DNA from: Planctobacterium marinum
GTDB taxonomy: Bacteria > Pseudomonadota > Gammaproteobacteria > Enterobacterales > Alteromonadaceae
DNA: 64,000 bases
Assembly: GCF_036322805.1 (NCBI RefSeq)
Contig: NZ_AP027272.1
Span: forward strand, 930,001-994,000
Direction of reading: 5' to 3'
Shown here: positions 16,625-26,566 of the stretch, one piece after another
Numbering within the stretch: position 1 is the stretch's first letter
Layout: each line of letters begins with the position of its first letter
Position numbers and translations under genes: made by a program
The notes under the pieces: generated by a model
Databases searched by the model: none
Told to the model about the DNA's origin: nothing
Seen by the model: the letters and a program-made list of their open reading frames with translations, nothing else

Positions 16625-18154
16625 TTATGCAAATGACAAGGTAATTCCCAACGATTCCTGACGACCGGCCTCTACACCGAGATCGGCTTCAATCAGCGGT
16701 TTGTTTTCCAACCAGCTATCTGCGAATATCAGGTGCAGTTTATCGTCATCCACCTTGGCGTTCATTTCAGGCAATAAATTATCTTGTCGTTTTATGTTGA
16801 GTAACACACCAATGCGCAAAAGACTGATCAGCGCATAAACGTGTTCACGCTGGAATTGTTCGAACTTGGGAATATCGTCGGCGTTGAATTTTTTACGGTG
16901 ACAGGCCACGAGCGTCGCAAGCAGACTTTGTTGCTCTTGGTTAAAACCTGGCAAGTCAGCATGGGTCAAAATATAGGCTGAATGGTGCTGCACACGACGG
17001 GAGTTAATCTGTAGACCAACTTCATGTAGCAGTGCTGCCCAGCCCAGAATACTTTGTAATTCGGGCTCTTGTAATTGCCAGTCGTCAGCCACTTGCTGTA
17101 ACAAGGAAGAGGTTGTTTGTAGAACTCGACGCGCCTGATGGATATCCACGTCATAGCGAGTTGCGATACTTTCTGCGGTGCGTTGACGAATGTCATGATG
17201 CATTAAACGATCTTCCATTTCGTACAACACACCTTCGCGTAACGCGGCACTAGAGTATTCCATTTCGGTGATATCCAGACTTTCAAATACGGCCATCAAC
17301 ACAGCCAGTCCCGCGGCGAACACCGGCAAACGATCTTCAGTGATGGCACTTAAGTTGAGTTTGCTGACTTTACCCGCCTCACAACAGTGCTTAATCAGCT
17401 GTTTGAGATTGTCTTTGGTGATTTTTGCGGGCTCTGAACGGCCTTCCAGTTCGGCACAGACGTTCGCAAGGGTTTTAATGGTACCTGAGGTGCCAATACA
17501 GACATCCCAGCCCATGGCTCGGTATTTGTCACTGATCAGCTCTAATTCCTGATGCGCGGCAGTAATGGCTTTTTGGAAGGCTTTTTCCTTTAATTCTTCA
17601 TCAGCAAAGAAGCGCTGAGTAAAATTGACACAGCCCATACTCAAAGAGCGCATCAATAGCGGATCAAAGCCTTCCCCGACAATAAATTCGGTGGAGCCAC
17701 CACCGATATCCACCACCAGGCGATTCCCGCTTGCAGCATTGGTATGCGCTACACCTTGATAAATCAGGCGAGCTTCTTCAACACCGGATATCACCTCTAC
17801 AGGGTAGGGCAGTATTTTTTTGGCTGCACTGATGAATTCACCACTATTAATGGCTTTGCGCAATGTGTAGGTAGCTACGATTCTGACTTTTTCGGGTTTG
17901 AAGCCCAGCATGCTCTCTTTGCATTCTTCCAGGGCCGCCATACCTCTTTCAATGGCTTCTTTGCTGAGCATGCCGTCATCGTCCAATCCATCTGCGAGAC
18001 GGACTTTTTGTTTTACTCTGTGCAGGATTTGCACGCTTCCGGCCATGATCCGCGCCACCACCAGATGAAAGCTATTGGAGCCAATATCTAATGCTGCTAC
18101 GGGGGTTACTTCTCTGCTGTCCACCCCTGCCAGGGCGTCTTCAAGGTCTGTCAT
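16625..18154 (-). CDS. ppx: Exopolyphosphatase / guanosine pentaphosphatase (Ppx/GppA)
   Basis: The protein is 509 residues from ATG 18154 (MTDLEDALAG); an in-frame GTG six codons earlier is possible. The ASKHA ATPase fold shows phosphate loop 1 (VAALDIGSNSFHLVVARI), phosphate loop 2 (LVVDIGGGSTEFIVGEG) and the catalytic Glu region SGVEEARLIYQG. The C-terminal part is the HD-like helical domain (LLHEVGLQINSRRVQHHSAY). Ppx removes terminal phosphate from polyphosphate and may hydrolyse pppGpp. It follows ppk after about 50 bases, forming the usual ppk-ppx operon. Confidence 0.95.
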   Translation of the reverse strand: MTDLEDALAGVDSREVTPVAALDIGSNSFHLVVARIMAGSVQILHRVKQKVRLADGLDDDGMLSKEAIERGMAALEECKESMLGFKPEKVRIVATYTLRKAINSGEFISAAKKILPYPVEVISGVEEARLIYQGVAHTNAASGNRLVVDIGGGSTEFIVGEGFDPLLMRSLSMGCVNFTQRFFADEELKEKAFQKAITAAHQELELISDKYRAMGWDVCIGTSGTIKTLANVCAELEGRSEPAKITKDNLKQLIKHCCEAGKVSKLNLSAITEDRLPVFAAGLAVLMAVFESLDITEMEYSSAALREGVLYEMEDRLMHHDIRQRTAESIATRYDVDIHQARRVLQTTSSLLQQVADDWQLQEPELQSILGWAALLHEVGLQINSRRVQHHSAYILTHADLPGFNQEQQSLLATLVACHRKKFNADDIPKFEQFQREHVYALISLLRIGVLLNIKRQDNLLPEMNAKVDDDKLHLIFADSWLENKPLIEADLGVEAGRQESLGITLSFA

Positions 18155-18207
18155 ATCAATTCCGATGAACACCGGAGTGCGTGTGGCACCCCGGCAAAAC
18201 TACTGCG

Positions 18208-20316
18208 TTACGGCTTTTCAGGTATCTCGTCGTCGGAGGTGTCTACAACATCTTCAAGGTCGGTGAGGTATTTGTAAGTTTCTACCTGAGAGCGTATTTT
18301 CTTTCTGTTTCCTCGCGCAACATAGGAGTTTTTTTGTTCCGCGTCAATGACCCGAGCTTTGGTGGTATCTTTGAATTGAATTTCCAGAATATCAATGATG
18401 CGCTGTTTCAATCTACTGTCGTATATCGGGCAGCCCACCTCGATGCGATTGTCCATATTACGTGCCATCCAGTCGGCTGAGGAGATGTATACCTTAGGGT
18501 CGCCCTCGTTTTCAAACACCACCAATCTCGGGTGTTCCAGAAAACGGTCGACAATAGAAGTGATAGTAATATTATCGCTGACTCCTTTGATACCCGGAAC
18601 TAGTGAGCACATACCGCGGATTATGGCTCTGATTTTTACGCCAGCCTGGCTGGCTCTGTAGAGGTCATCAATGAGCTCTGCATCCACCAGATTGTTCACT
18701 TTTAAATCGATACGTGCTTTTTTGCCTTGGGTGGCATTGGCAATTTCAGAGCGTATTAGCTTTTGCAGATTAGTACGGTTGTTAATCGGTGACACTTGCA
18801 AGTGTTTAAACTTGAATGAGCGGTACGGGTATTGGATAAGATCAAACACGCTCACGGCTTCGGTGGCAATTTCCTGATTGCGGGTAAACAAACTGAAATC
18901 GGTGTAGATCTTCGCGGTTTTTTCGTTGAAGTTGCCGGTGCCGATATGAGCATAATGTATCAATTCGCCTTTTTCTTCACGGGTGACTACACAGAGTTTG
19001 GAGTGAATTTTCAGCGTAGGTATGCCCAGTAGTACGCGAATACCGGCATCGGTCATGCGTTTTGACCATTCGATATTGGCTTCTTCGTCGAATCGCGCTT
19101 TGAGCTCCATCACCACAGTTACGTTTTTACCGTTATCCACGGCATCAATTAAGGAGCTGATGATGCGCGACTTACTCGCCAGGCGGTATAAGTTCATGCG
19201 AATATGTTTTACATTGGGATCGAATGCCGCCTGACGAACAAACTCGGACAGATGTAAAAATCGATGATAGGGGTAGTAAAGTAGCACGTCGTTGCTGGTA
19301 ATGGCTTCAAAAACCGTATCGTATTGAGAAAAATCCTGAGTGTGTATGGCGGGCAATTCCGGGTTTTCCAGGTACTCTCTTCCTACATTGGGAAAGCCAA
19401 TAAAATCTCTGAAGTTGCGGTAGGCGCCGCTGGCGATCACGCTATCCAGAGAAGACATGCCCAGCTTTTTCTTAATAAACTCCAACATATCTTCTGGCAT
19501 GTTTTCATCGTAAGTAAAACGCACCGGCTCAGCGATAAGGCGCTGTTTCATGCCATCCGACATCTTCTCCATATAACTTTCGTCAATCTCGTCGTTGATT
19601 TCGTATTCTGAATCCCGCGTCATTTTGAAGGAGAAAGCTTGCAGAGAATCAAACTTAACAAAACCTTTGAATATGCGCTCCAGATTCAGTTTGATGATGT
19701 CATCCAGCAATATTATATGTTTTTTCTTTTTGCTTTTTTCCGGTGGCACTACGACAAAGCGCGATAGATCTTGGGTGGGCACTTCAATAATCGCGTAGCG
19801 ATTCGCTTTGTCATTGCACTGGATTTGTACCACCAGGTAGTTACCTGAATCGTTTAAACGCTCAACCAGATTGACTTTGCGGTGCACCAGAATCGGGGCG
19901 ATGTGACGCAAAACTTTGTTCTTGAAAAAACCTTCCAGCCAATTCTTCTGAAATTCAGTAACTTCGGTATTATCAATGATATGAATGTTGTAGCGGGCCA
20001 GGGTGCGCTCAACGTCTTTAAACACTCTGTCGAAATCTTTGGTCAAACCCAAAATTTTCTTATGCATCTTCTCCAACAGTGACTTAATTTCCTGCTCTTT
20101 TTGCTCGTCTTTATTGTTGGTGTAGATGGTTAACTGACGTCTGACTTCCGCCACACGTACCCTGAAAAACTCATCCATATTGTTGGAGTAAATCCCGAGG
20201 AATCGAATGCGCTCTACAATGGGATTGGTTTTATCGGCAGCTTCCTGTAATACGCGTTCATTAAAGGACAGCCAGCTTAGTTCTTTGGGGTAATAGAGAT
20301 TGATTTCTTGCGACAT
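18208..20316 (-). CDS. ppk1: Polyphosphate kinase 1
   Basis: A 702-residue enzyme of normal length that makes polyphosphate from ATP reversibly. N-terminal start YYPKELSWLSFNERVLQEA is typical. The catalytic C-terminal half has KARFDEEANIEWSKRMTDAG, the autophosphorylated histidine in LKIHSKLCVV, the HIGTGNFNEKTAKIYTDFSL block and the second phospholipase-D-like motif VYISSADWMARNMDNRIEVG. A well-matched Pho box lies about 50 bases before the ATG, so phosphate limitation likely induces the ppk-ppx operon. Confidence 0.97.
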   Translation of the reverse strand: MSQEINLYYPKELSWLSFNERVLQEAADKTNPIVERIRFLGIYSNNMDEFFRVRVAEVRRQLTIYTNNKDEQKEQEIKSLLEKMHKKILGLTKDFDRVFKDVERTLARYNIHIIDNTEVTEFQKNWLEGFFKNKVLRHIAPILVHRKVNLVERLNDSGNYLVVQIQCNDKANRYAIIEVPTQDLSRFVVVPPEKSKKKKHIILLDDIIKLNLERIFKGFVKFDSLQAFSFKMTRDSEYEINDEIDESYMEKMSDGMKQRLIAEPVRFTYDENMPEDMLEFIKKKLGMSSLDSVIASGAYRNFRDFIGFPNVGREYLENPELPAIHTQDFSQYDTVFEAITSNDVLLYYPYHRFLHLSEFVRQAAFDPNVKHIRMNLYRLASKSRIISSLIDAVDNGKNVTVVMELKARFDEEANIEWSKRMTDAGIRVLLGIPTLKIHSKLCVVTREEKGELIHYAHIGTGNFNEKTAKIYTDFSLFTRNQEIATEAVSVFDLIQYPYRSFKFKHLQVSPINNRTNLQKLIRSEIANATQGKKARIDLKVNNLVDAELIDDLYRASQAGVKIRAIIRGMCSLVPGIKGVSDNITITSIVDRFLEHPRLVVFENEGDPKVYISSADWMARNMDNRIEVGCPIYDSRLKQRIIDILEIQFKDTTKARVIDAEQKNSYVARGNRKKIRSQVETYKYLTDLEDVVDTSDDEIPEKP

Positions 20317-20367
20317 GTGTTTCGTTTCTGAACGGAAATTAATAGTTACAAATGATCTTGCGCGATG

Positions 20368-20385
20368 GTGACGATTTTATGACAA
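20368..20385 (-). promoter_or_regulatory. Pho box before ppk
   Basis: On the minus strand the site reads TTGTCATAAAATCGTCAC. It matches the two-repeat PhoB consensus (CTGTCAT, AT-rich tetramer, CTGTCAY) at 6 of 7 and 5 of 7 half-site positions with the correct 11-base repeat spacing. It lies ~52 bases before the ppk start. Confidence 0.7.
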
Positions 20386-20444
20386 ATCGCCACAAGTGTA
20401 CTGACAATCAAGGCAGACCTATCTTAACAGCAAAGCTGCAACGA

Positions 20445-20945
20445 TTATAATTTTATGTCTACCATCAGGTCATCGGATAAATCTTCAAGTGCACTTTGCA
20501 GCTCTTGGGTGTCCAGGTCTAAGGGTAAATCCACTTCGGCGGTGGCTTTAAACATTAAATTCCCCCAATTAGGAGCACTTTCACACACTGAATCAAATTG
20601 CATGATATTCAGGTTAAAGGTGTTCAGCACATGGGTGAGTTCCTTAACAATACCTTGCCGGTCGTTGGCCTCAATATCGATGGTGGCTTTGCGCATTTCT
20701 GCCTGCTGGCCACTGACCCCTTCGCTCAGAGTGATTTTCAGATCCGGATGGTTTTCCAAAGTTGCCAGCAGCGCGGCTTCGTTTTCTTCTGGAATTTGGA
20801 TTTCTGCAAAGCCCGCGAAATGACCTGCCATGTGGGCAAAGCTACTTGCCAGCCAGTTGCCTTGCGCATTTGAAATGGCTTTTGCAATAGAGTCTATCAA
20901 ACCCGGTTTGTCGTTACCTACTAAGGTGATCACTATAGATTTCAT
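20445..20945 (-). CDS. gcvR: GcvR-like ACT-domain regulatory protein
   Basis: A 166-residue protein from ATG 20945 (MKSIVITLVGNDKPGLID); the frame extends four codons further to a TTG. It has two ACT domains, about residues 1-80 (ITLVGNDKPGLIDSIAKAI) and 88-166 (ATIDIEANDRQGIVKELTHV). GcvR binds glycine and controls the GcvA activator of the glycine cleavage system. Members in Alteromonadales that sit beside other genes may have other ligands, so the symbol is by family. It is divergent from pstC. Confidence 0.85.
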   Translation of the reverse strand: MKSIVITLVGNDKPGLIDSIAKAISNAQGNWLASSFAHMAGHFAGFAEIQIPEENEAALLATLENHPDLKITLSEGVSGQQAEMRKATIDIEANDRQGIVKELTHVLNTFNLNIMQFDSVCESAPNWGNLMFKATAEVDLPLDLDTQELQSALEDLSDDLMVDIKL

Positions 20946-21026
20946 ACAATTACTCAACTTGTCCTTATTTATTTCTAACTATACGACACCGATTGTTAAC
21001 AGCAAGTACTAGCGAACACAATTGTG

Positions 21027-21066
21027 CGTTGTATCAAATTGTCATTAAATTTTCGTTGTATCAAAT
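21027..21066. repeat. 13-base direct repeat upstream of pstC
   Basis: CGTTGTATCAAAT occurs at 21027-21039 and again at 21054-21066, a 27-base period, flanking the candidate Pho box. It is probably a regulator-binding or promoter feature of the gcvR/pstC divergent region. Confidence 0.6.
21039..21056 (+). promoter_or_regulatory. Candidate Pho box before pstC
   Basis: TTGTCATTAAATTTTCGT: first half matches CTGTCAT at 6 of 7, second half at 4 of 7, with the right spacing. It begins like the better site before ppk. It is placed 95 bases before the pstC start. Confidence 0.5.
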
Positions 21067-21150
21067 GTTAAGTAAAGTATGTTACCTTGCAGCAGTTTGG
21101 CGCAGCCACACTAGCTGCCTTCAAATCTTCAAATTATAAAAGTACCGACA

Positions 21151-23292
21151 TTGGCCAGAGATCATCTAAAGCGACTGCAAAAACAGCGCGTTAAAATAGA
21201 CCGCCAGGTTACCAGAGCAATTACATTCGGTGGTTGGCTGGTATTGGTCACGCTTTTGATTTTGATCTGGCATTTGTTTTCTGTGACCCGACCCTTATTG
21301 GATGATCCGGTATTCGTTGCCCAATATCAGTTTCCATTGCACTCGGACGAGCGCCTAATCAATGCTCAAACGGGTTACAGCAGCGATGAAATATTGCTGT
21401 TAGACAATCAGACCTGTCAGTTGTCATTACTGCGAAAGCCACGCGATGGCGAGATGCAACGCTACCAGGTAGAGTCTCGCCATAGCCACTCGATGGCTAC
21501 GCCGGGGGTGTCATGCGGCTATCTGCGCATGGAAACTCACGCAGAACAAACCTATTTACTGGAGCTCAGTGCCAATAACTTGTTTCGAGCCTGGTCTGTT
21601 GATGGACTTCATCGCGGGCAAAAGAAGCTGGAATTTAGTGTGCGCTTGCCCGCAACCATTCAACCCGAATCCAATCTGAGTTGGCAGCCTCATTTCAGCT
21701 CTCAGGAAATAACCCTGCTCATTAAATCCATTGTCGATGGTTGGCACTATCTACAATATGACCGAAACAGCAGAACACTGAAAAAACATATCAAAAACAT
21801 TAACTTGGGTAACGCTGACCCTCAGCGAATTGACAGTGATAGTCTGGAGCTACTTTTTGCGGGTGGTCACCTGATGATGCTCGATGAACAGCATGAACAG
21901 TTCCAATATTATCGAGGTGCGCAACAACCCGAAATATTGGTGGCTGTGAGCTTGTCAACTCAACGCTCGGTACTGTTGGTTAATGCACAAATGGCGGTGG
22001 AAAAGTGGTCATTGGTGAATGACAACGGTGTGATGTCGTTGGAGAGACTCTATCAATTTCCTTTGCCCGGGCAGCGATTACAGAAGCTTATGCATGTGTC
22101 GGGGGACCTGGTAGTGGCTTTTGTCGATGGCAAGCAGTTCTTTATTAATGCTACCACAGGGGAAATAACCGATTATGTGGAGACGCTGCCAGCCTTTGAC
22201 CATGTTGTGGCAAGAGCCGGCGATATTTGGTTGCAAAGCGGTGAGACGCTTCAGCACTGGAAGGTGGAAAATCCAGAATCCGTGGTTTCCTTTGCCAGTT
22301 TTTGGCAAGAGCTCTGGTACGACGGCTATCCCGAACCCGATTATATCTGGCAAACCTCTTCAGCAACGGACCAGGCGCAAGCAAAGTTCAGTTTAGTCCC
22401 TTTGGTTATGGGTAGCATCAAGGCGGCCTTTTTGGCTATTGTCGTGGCAATGCCTTTGGCGATTGGCAGTGCTATTTATACTGCTTATTATGCCGGGCCG
22501 AGATTGCGCCGATTGATCAAGCCTTATGTGGAAGTACTGGAAGCCATTCCTTCGGTGGTCATTGGCTTTTTGGCCGCTATTTGGCTATTGCCAGTATCCG
22601 AAAATTATTTGCTTGCCGTGTTATTATTCCTGTTGTTTACCCCTTTGTTTTTGCTGTTGTTTGTGTGGCTCAATGAAACCAATCGACATCGCAATATCTA
22701 CGGTTGGGAGTTGTTGTTTTTTACCCTGTTGATTTTCGCATTCCTGTTTGCATTCCACTGGCTTCAGAGCGCAAATCCCGACTGGTTTCGGTGGTTGTGG
22801 AGAACCGACACCGGTGGCCTATTGAGTTCCGAGTTGAAAAGCACATTTGTGCTCGCCATTGCGCTGGGGATTGCCATTATTCCCACGGTATTCAGCATTG
22901 CAGAAGATGCTATCTACCAGGTGCCAAGTAGTTTGGCAAAGGCTTCCTTTGCAATGGGGGCATCGCGCACTCAAACTCTATTGCGGATCGTCTTGAAAGT
23001 CGCCTTGCCGGGGATCTTGTCGGCACTAATGTTGGGTTTTGCCCGTGCTGTTGGGGAGACTATGATAGTGTTAATGGTCAGCGGTAATACACCCGTCGCT
23101 GACTGGAGCTTGTTGGAAAGCATGCGCTCTATGACGGCGAATCTGGCCATTGAGCTGCCCGAAGCACAACCCGATAGCGTACATTATCAGGTGTTGTTTT
23201 TCATAGCTTTACTGCTGTTTATGTTTACCTTTGTATTTAATACGCTTGCTGAGTTTTTACGTATCCGATTAAGGCACCGCTACAAATTATGA
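21151..23292 (+). CDS. pstC: Phosphate ABC transporter permease, PstC family, with large periplasmic insert
   Basis: A 713-residue protein starting at TTG (MARDHLKRLQKQR), more than twice the length of E. coli PstC. One membrane helix (about 25-46) is followed by a ~350-residue periplasmic domain, then a permease block of several helices starting near 415. That block carries the ABC permease loop EAIPSVVIGFLAAIW and the ATPase-coupling helix (LAKASFAMGASRTQTLLRIV, then ALPGILSALMLGFARAVGET). It forms the channel for phosphate with PstA. Its stop overlaps the pstA start (ATGA). No pstS is seen in this window. Enlarged PstC forms occur in marine gammaproteobacteria. Confidence 0.9.
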   Translation: MARDHLKRLQKQRVKIDRQVTRAITFGGWLVLVTLLILIWHLFSVTRPLLDDPVFVAQYQFPLHSDERLINAQTGYSSDEILLLDNQTCQLSLLRKPRDGEMQRYQVESRHSHSMATPGVSCGYLRMETHAEQTYLLELSANNLFRAWSVDGLHRGQKKLEFSVRLPATIQPESNLSWQPHFSSQEITLLIKSIVDGWHYLQYDRNSRTLKKHIKNINLGNADPQRIDSDSLELLFAGGHLMMLDEQHEQFQYYRGAQQPEILVAVSLSTQRSVLLVNAQMAVEKWSLVNDNGVMSLERLYQFPLPGQRLQKLMHVSGDLVVAFVDGKQFFINATTGEITDYVETLPAFDHVVARAGDIWLQSGETLQHWKVENPESVVSFASFWQELWYDGYPEPDYIWQTSSATDQAQAKFSLVPLVMGSIKAAFLAIVVAMPLAIGSAIYTAYYAGPRLRRLIKPYVEVLEAIPSVVIGFLAAIWLLPVSENYLLAVLLFLLFTPLFLLLFVWLNETNRHRNIYGWELLFFTLLIFAFLFAFHWLQSANPDWFRWLWRTDTGGLLSSELKSTFVLAIALGIAIIPTVFSIAEDAIYQVPSSLAKASFAMGASRTQTLLRIVLKVALPGILSALMLGFARAVGETMIVLMVSGNTPVADWSLLESMRSMTANLAIELPEAQPDSVHYQVLFFIALLLFMFTFVFNTLAEFLRIRLRHRYKL

Positions 23293-24851
23293 AACCGCCT
23301 GCTCACTTTCTTTACGCGCTTAAAGAGCAAAGCGTTAAATTTTTTGCCGGCCTTGCTCAGGCGATGGTGATCTTCGCCCTGTTGGGTATATTAATTTTAG
23401 TAGTAGGCAAGGGGCTGGAGTTTTTCTGGCCGAAGAGTATCCAGCTTGTTAATTACGAATCTAACACAGCAGCTAGTCAACAACTTTTTGGCTATGTTTC
23501 TAGTGAGCGCTTACAAACTGGCCACGAGGGCCGTATATGGCTCAACCAGGATTCATGGCAAAGACCTCGTAACCAAACTCAGGTGCTACTTAACCCCAAG
23601 TTTATTAGCAGCATTGAGGAGCCAGAGAACCTGGCTCGTATCGACTTAAACGACGGACGTTTTTTGCTGGCTCAGCCAATATTTCTCAATATTATTGGTG
23701 AGCACTTGCAGCTGGAGCAATTACCACAGGCCTTGAATATTGTTACTGATTTGCAGGAACAATATGCCAATATCAACGAAGGCGATATGGTAAGCATCAA
23801 CACGGCGATTGCCAGTTTAAGAGCAAAAGGCGTGAGTGAAGATAGTGCGGCCATGCAAACACTCCTTGAACGCTATCAATCAAATCGCAAGGAATTATCC
23901 GAGATCGAGAAAGTGTTGGCACAATATAACATTGTGGTAATGGATGCCGCCTCTGAAATGCAGACTTTACCGCTTCAAGAGGTACGTCAGGTGTTTTATC
24001 CCAACGGTATGGGATTCTTTCGAAAGCTGGGTGTCATGAGCAGTAATCTGCTGTTATTTTTAACCGAAGATACCCGTGATGCCAACCAGTCGGGGGGGGT
24101 ATTCCCTGCCATCTTTGGCACGGTCTTGATGGTGCTTTTGATGGCGGTAATCGTTTCCCCTCTGGGTATCATGGCCGCCATATATTTAACGGAATACGCA
24201 CCAAATAACGCTGTGGTGAGTTTAATTCGCTTAGCTGTGAGCAATCTTGCGGCTGTGCCATCGGTTGTCTATGGCGTATTTGGGCTGGGCTTTTTCGTTT
24301 ATCAGATGGGCGGCAGTATCGACGAGCTGTTTTACGCGGATACCCTACCTAATCCAACATTTGGTACACCGGGTTTGCTTTGGGCTTCATTGACTATGGC
24401 ATTACTTACCTTACCTGTGGTGATTGTGGCAACAGAGGAAGGCTTGCGCAGAGTGCCTGAATCATTGCGTTATTCCAGTTATGCCTTAGGCGCTACTCGC
24501 TATGAAACTATTCGACGAATCGTCTTGCCGGTGGCCAGTTCCAGCTTATTAACGGGTATTATCCTTGCTGTTGCGAGAGCTGCGGGGGAGGTGGCTCCCA
24601 TGTTGATGGTAGGGGCTGTGCGCTATGCCCCTGTGTTACCTCTGGATGGTGAGTTTCCCTATTTGCATCTGGAGCGGCAGTTTATGCATTTGGGGGTTTT
24701 GATTTATGATGGTGCCTTTCACGGGCAATCAACTCAGCAAGGGGCGGGAATGATGTTCGCCACCTGCTTGCTTTTACTGTTGGTGGTACTGATACTGAAT
24801 TTTATTGCGATAATGGTGCGCAATCGCTTACAAACTAGATATGGTTATTGA
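23289..24851 (+). CDS. pstA: Phosphate ABC transporter permease, PstA family, enlarged
   Basis: A 520-residue permease; E. coli PstA is about 300. An N-terminal helix (~18-42) precedes a ~210-residue periplasmic insert that includes a helical stretch ([20 protein letters not shown]). The permease domain follows with [35 protein letters not shown] and the coupling loop [20 protein letters not shown] followed by [22 protein letters not shown]. It pairs with PstC. Start and stop codons overlap those of pstC and pstB, so the three are translationally coupled. Confidence 0.92.
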   Translation: MKPPAHFLYALKEQSVKFFAGLAQAMVIFALLGILILVVGKGLEFFWPKSIQLVNYESNTAASQQLFGYVSSERLQTGHEGRIWLNQDSWQRPRNQTQVLLNPKFISSIEEPENLARIDLNDGRFLLAQPIFLNIIGEHLQLEQLPQALNIVTDLQEQYANINEGDMVSINTAIASLRAKGVSEDSAAMQTLLERYQSNRKELSEIEKVLAQYNIVVMDAASEMQTLPLQEVRQVFYPNGMGFFRKLGVMSSNLLLFLTEDTRDANQSGGVFPAIFGTVLMVLLMAVIVSPLGIMAAIYLTEYAPNNAVVSLIRLAVSNLAAVPSVVYGVFGLGFFVYQMGGSIDELFYADTLPNPTFGTPGLLWASLTMALLTLPVVIVATEEGLRRVPESLRYSSYALGATRYETIRRIVLPVASSSLLTGIILAVARAAGEVAPMLMVGAVRYAPVLPLDGEFPYLHLERQFMHLGVLIYDGAFHGQSTQQGAGMMFATCLLLLLVVLILNFIAIMVRNRLQTRYGY

Positions 24852-25663
24852 TGAAAAGGAATCGGGACAGCATGTTAGCAAAACAACGTCGTAAACAAGA
24901 TCATCACGACGATATTGCGATAGATGTTGAACAATTGTCGTTGCGTTTTGGCGACAAGGTGGCACTCAGAAACATATCACTACAAATCCCCAAGCAGAGT
25001 ATTACCGCTATTATCGGGCCCAGTGGCTGTGGTAAATCCACTTTGATCGGCTGCTTTAATCGTTTGACCGATCTGAACCCGGAGGCTAAGGTTTCCGGCA
25101 ATGTTTATATCAACGGTCGCAATATTTATCACGCTAAACAAAACGTGCCAGCGTTGCGTACTCAAGTGGGGATGGTGTTTCAACAGCCCAATCCGTTTCC
25201 CATTTCAATTTATGAAAACGTCGTTTATGGCTTGCGCATCAAAGGTATTACCGATCGTCGTATTTTAGATGATATTGTTGAGCGTTCATTGATGCAGGCA
25301 GCTTTGTGGGAAGAGGTGAAAGACATATTGTTCCAGTCGGCGTTAAAGTTATCTGGCGGACAGCAACAACGCCTGGTGATTGCGCGCGCGTTGGCCTTAG
25401 AGCCCGATATTTTGATGCTGGATGAGCCCACATCTGCCTTGGATCCTATCTCTACGCTGATGATCGAAGAGCTGATATTTCAGTTAAAAGAACAGCACAC
25501 CGTTATTGTCGTTACTCATAACTTACAACAGGCCGCCCGGGTATCCGACCAAACTGCCTTTTTAAATAATGGCGAACTCATTGAGTACTCCAGTACTGAT
25601 GTGATGTTTACTATGCCTCTGGAGCAGCAAACCGAGGCCTTTATCACCGGCCGTTTTGGTTAA
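24851..25663 (+). CDS. pstB: Phosphate ABC transporter ATP-binding protein
   Basis: About 270 residues; ATG 24851 overlaps the pstA stop, and ATG 24872 is an alternative start. It has Walker A (GPSGCGKST), the Q-loop ([12 protein letters not shown]), the ABC signature ([16 protein letters not shown]), Walker B ([14 protein letters not shown]) and the switch histidine ([14 protein letters not shown]). [16 protein letters not shown] is characteristic of PstB. It powers phosphate import and, with PhoU and PhoR, takes part in phosphate signalling. Confidence 0.95.
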   Translation: MKRNRDSMLAKQRRKQDHHDDIAIDVEQLSLRFGDKVALRNISLQIPKQSITAIIGPSGCGKSTLIGCFNRLTDLNPEAKVSGNVYINGRNIYHAKQNVPALRTQVGMVFQQPNPFPISIYENVVYGLRIKGITDRRILDDIVERSLMQAALWEEVKDILFQSALKLSGGQQQRLVIARALALEPDILMLDEPTSALDPISTLMIEELIFQLKEQHTVIVVTHNLQQAARVSDQTAFLNNGELIEYSSTDVMFTMPLEQQTEAFITGRFG

Positions 25664-25689
25664 TTTATCGAGTTCCATTAGGAGTACCC

Positions 25690-26367
25690 ATGCAATCTTT
25701 CAACATGACCTCTCACATCTCAGGTAAGTTCAATGAGGAGTTGGAATCCCTTAAAAATGCCGTATTGGCGATGGGGGGAGAAGTCGAGCTATACCTGAAC
25801 CGCACTTTGACGGCCTTAAAAACCAATGACCGACGAGCCGCCGAAAAAGTGGTACTGGGTGATGCCACTGTAAACAACATGGAATTGCGTATCGACGAAG
25901 AATGTATGCGTATCATTGCACGTCGCCACCCGGCAGCCAGTGATCTGCGTCTGGTTTTGACTGTGGTTAAAATTAATGTGGACGTAGAGCGTATCGGAGA
26001 TGAAGTCGAGCGGATTGCGCGCATGGTGGCCAATGGCCAGATCCCTGTGTCGGAACGCATTAAAGCCGATATGTTTGATATCGGTCATTTGATTCTGGAA
26101 ATGTTTCAAAACACCTTGAATGCCTTTGCTCGTATGGACGACACTGCTGCTGAAGCGGTGCACGCTCAAGACCAGCGAGTAGATGAGCAGTACAAACAAT
26201 TGCTGATTGAAGTGATTCAAGAAATGCAGAAAAAAGACGAAATTGATCCTGCCTGGTTGGAAGTATTGTGGTCACTGCGTTCAATGGAGCGCATCGGAGA
26301 CCGCTGCAAAAATATTTGTGAATACGTGATTTACTTTGTAAGAGGTGTCAACCTGCGTCATAAGTAG
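25690..26367 (+). CDS. phoU: Phosphate signalling protein PhoU
   Basis: A 225-residue protein of normal PhoU length, formed by two three-helix bundles with metal-binding E/D motifs (ERIGDEVERIAR near residue 100 and MERIGDRCKNICEYVIY near 200). It restrains PhoR/PhoB signalling and the Pst transporter when phosphate is plentiful. AGGAGT precedes the ATG. It is the last gene of the pst operon; no phoBR is in this window. Confidence 0.96.
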   Translation: MQSFNMTSHISGKFNEELESLKNAVLAMGGEVELYLNRTLTALKTNDRRAAEKVVLGDATVNNMELRIDEECMRIIARRHPAASDLRLVLTVVKINVDVERIGDEVERIARMVANGQIPVSERIKADMFDIGHLILEMFQNTLNAFARMDDTAAEAVHAQDQRVDEQYKQLLIEVIQEMQKKDEIDPAWLEVLWSLRSMERIGDRCKNICEYVIYFVRGVNLRHK

Positions 26368-26490
26368 TGCACATTAGTTTCAAAAAGTGTGCTGTAAACT
26401 ACACACCACTATTGTTTCTTTAAATATCTGCTTTATTAAGATTGCAAGACTGTAACATTCTGTCGGTTTTGTTAAACTGCGCGCCAGATT

Positions 26491-26507
26491 TTCGCCCGGC
26501 GGGCGAA
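26491..26507 (+). repeat. GC-rich hairpin in the PiT transporter leader
   Basis: TTCGCCC-GGC-GGGCGAA is a perfect 7-base-pair stem with a three-base loop, 60 bases before the pit start codon. It has no T-run, so it is a leader structure rather than a terminator. Confidence 0.5.
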
Positions 26508-26566
26508 CACCGGGTTATGGTACGTCGCAACCCCAAGATTCAATGTTTTAGTTTTTCAGGATTCTA

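Noticed and set aside
26450-26466. Pho-box-like CTGTAAC-ATT-CTGTCGG before the PiT transporter gene
   Set aside because: The repeat spacing is 10 rather than 11 bases and both halves have mismatches; PiT genes are usually not PhoB-activated.
26491-26507. Riboswitch in the PiT leader
   Set aside because: A single short hairpin with no further conserved elements; no known riboswitch class recognised.
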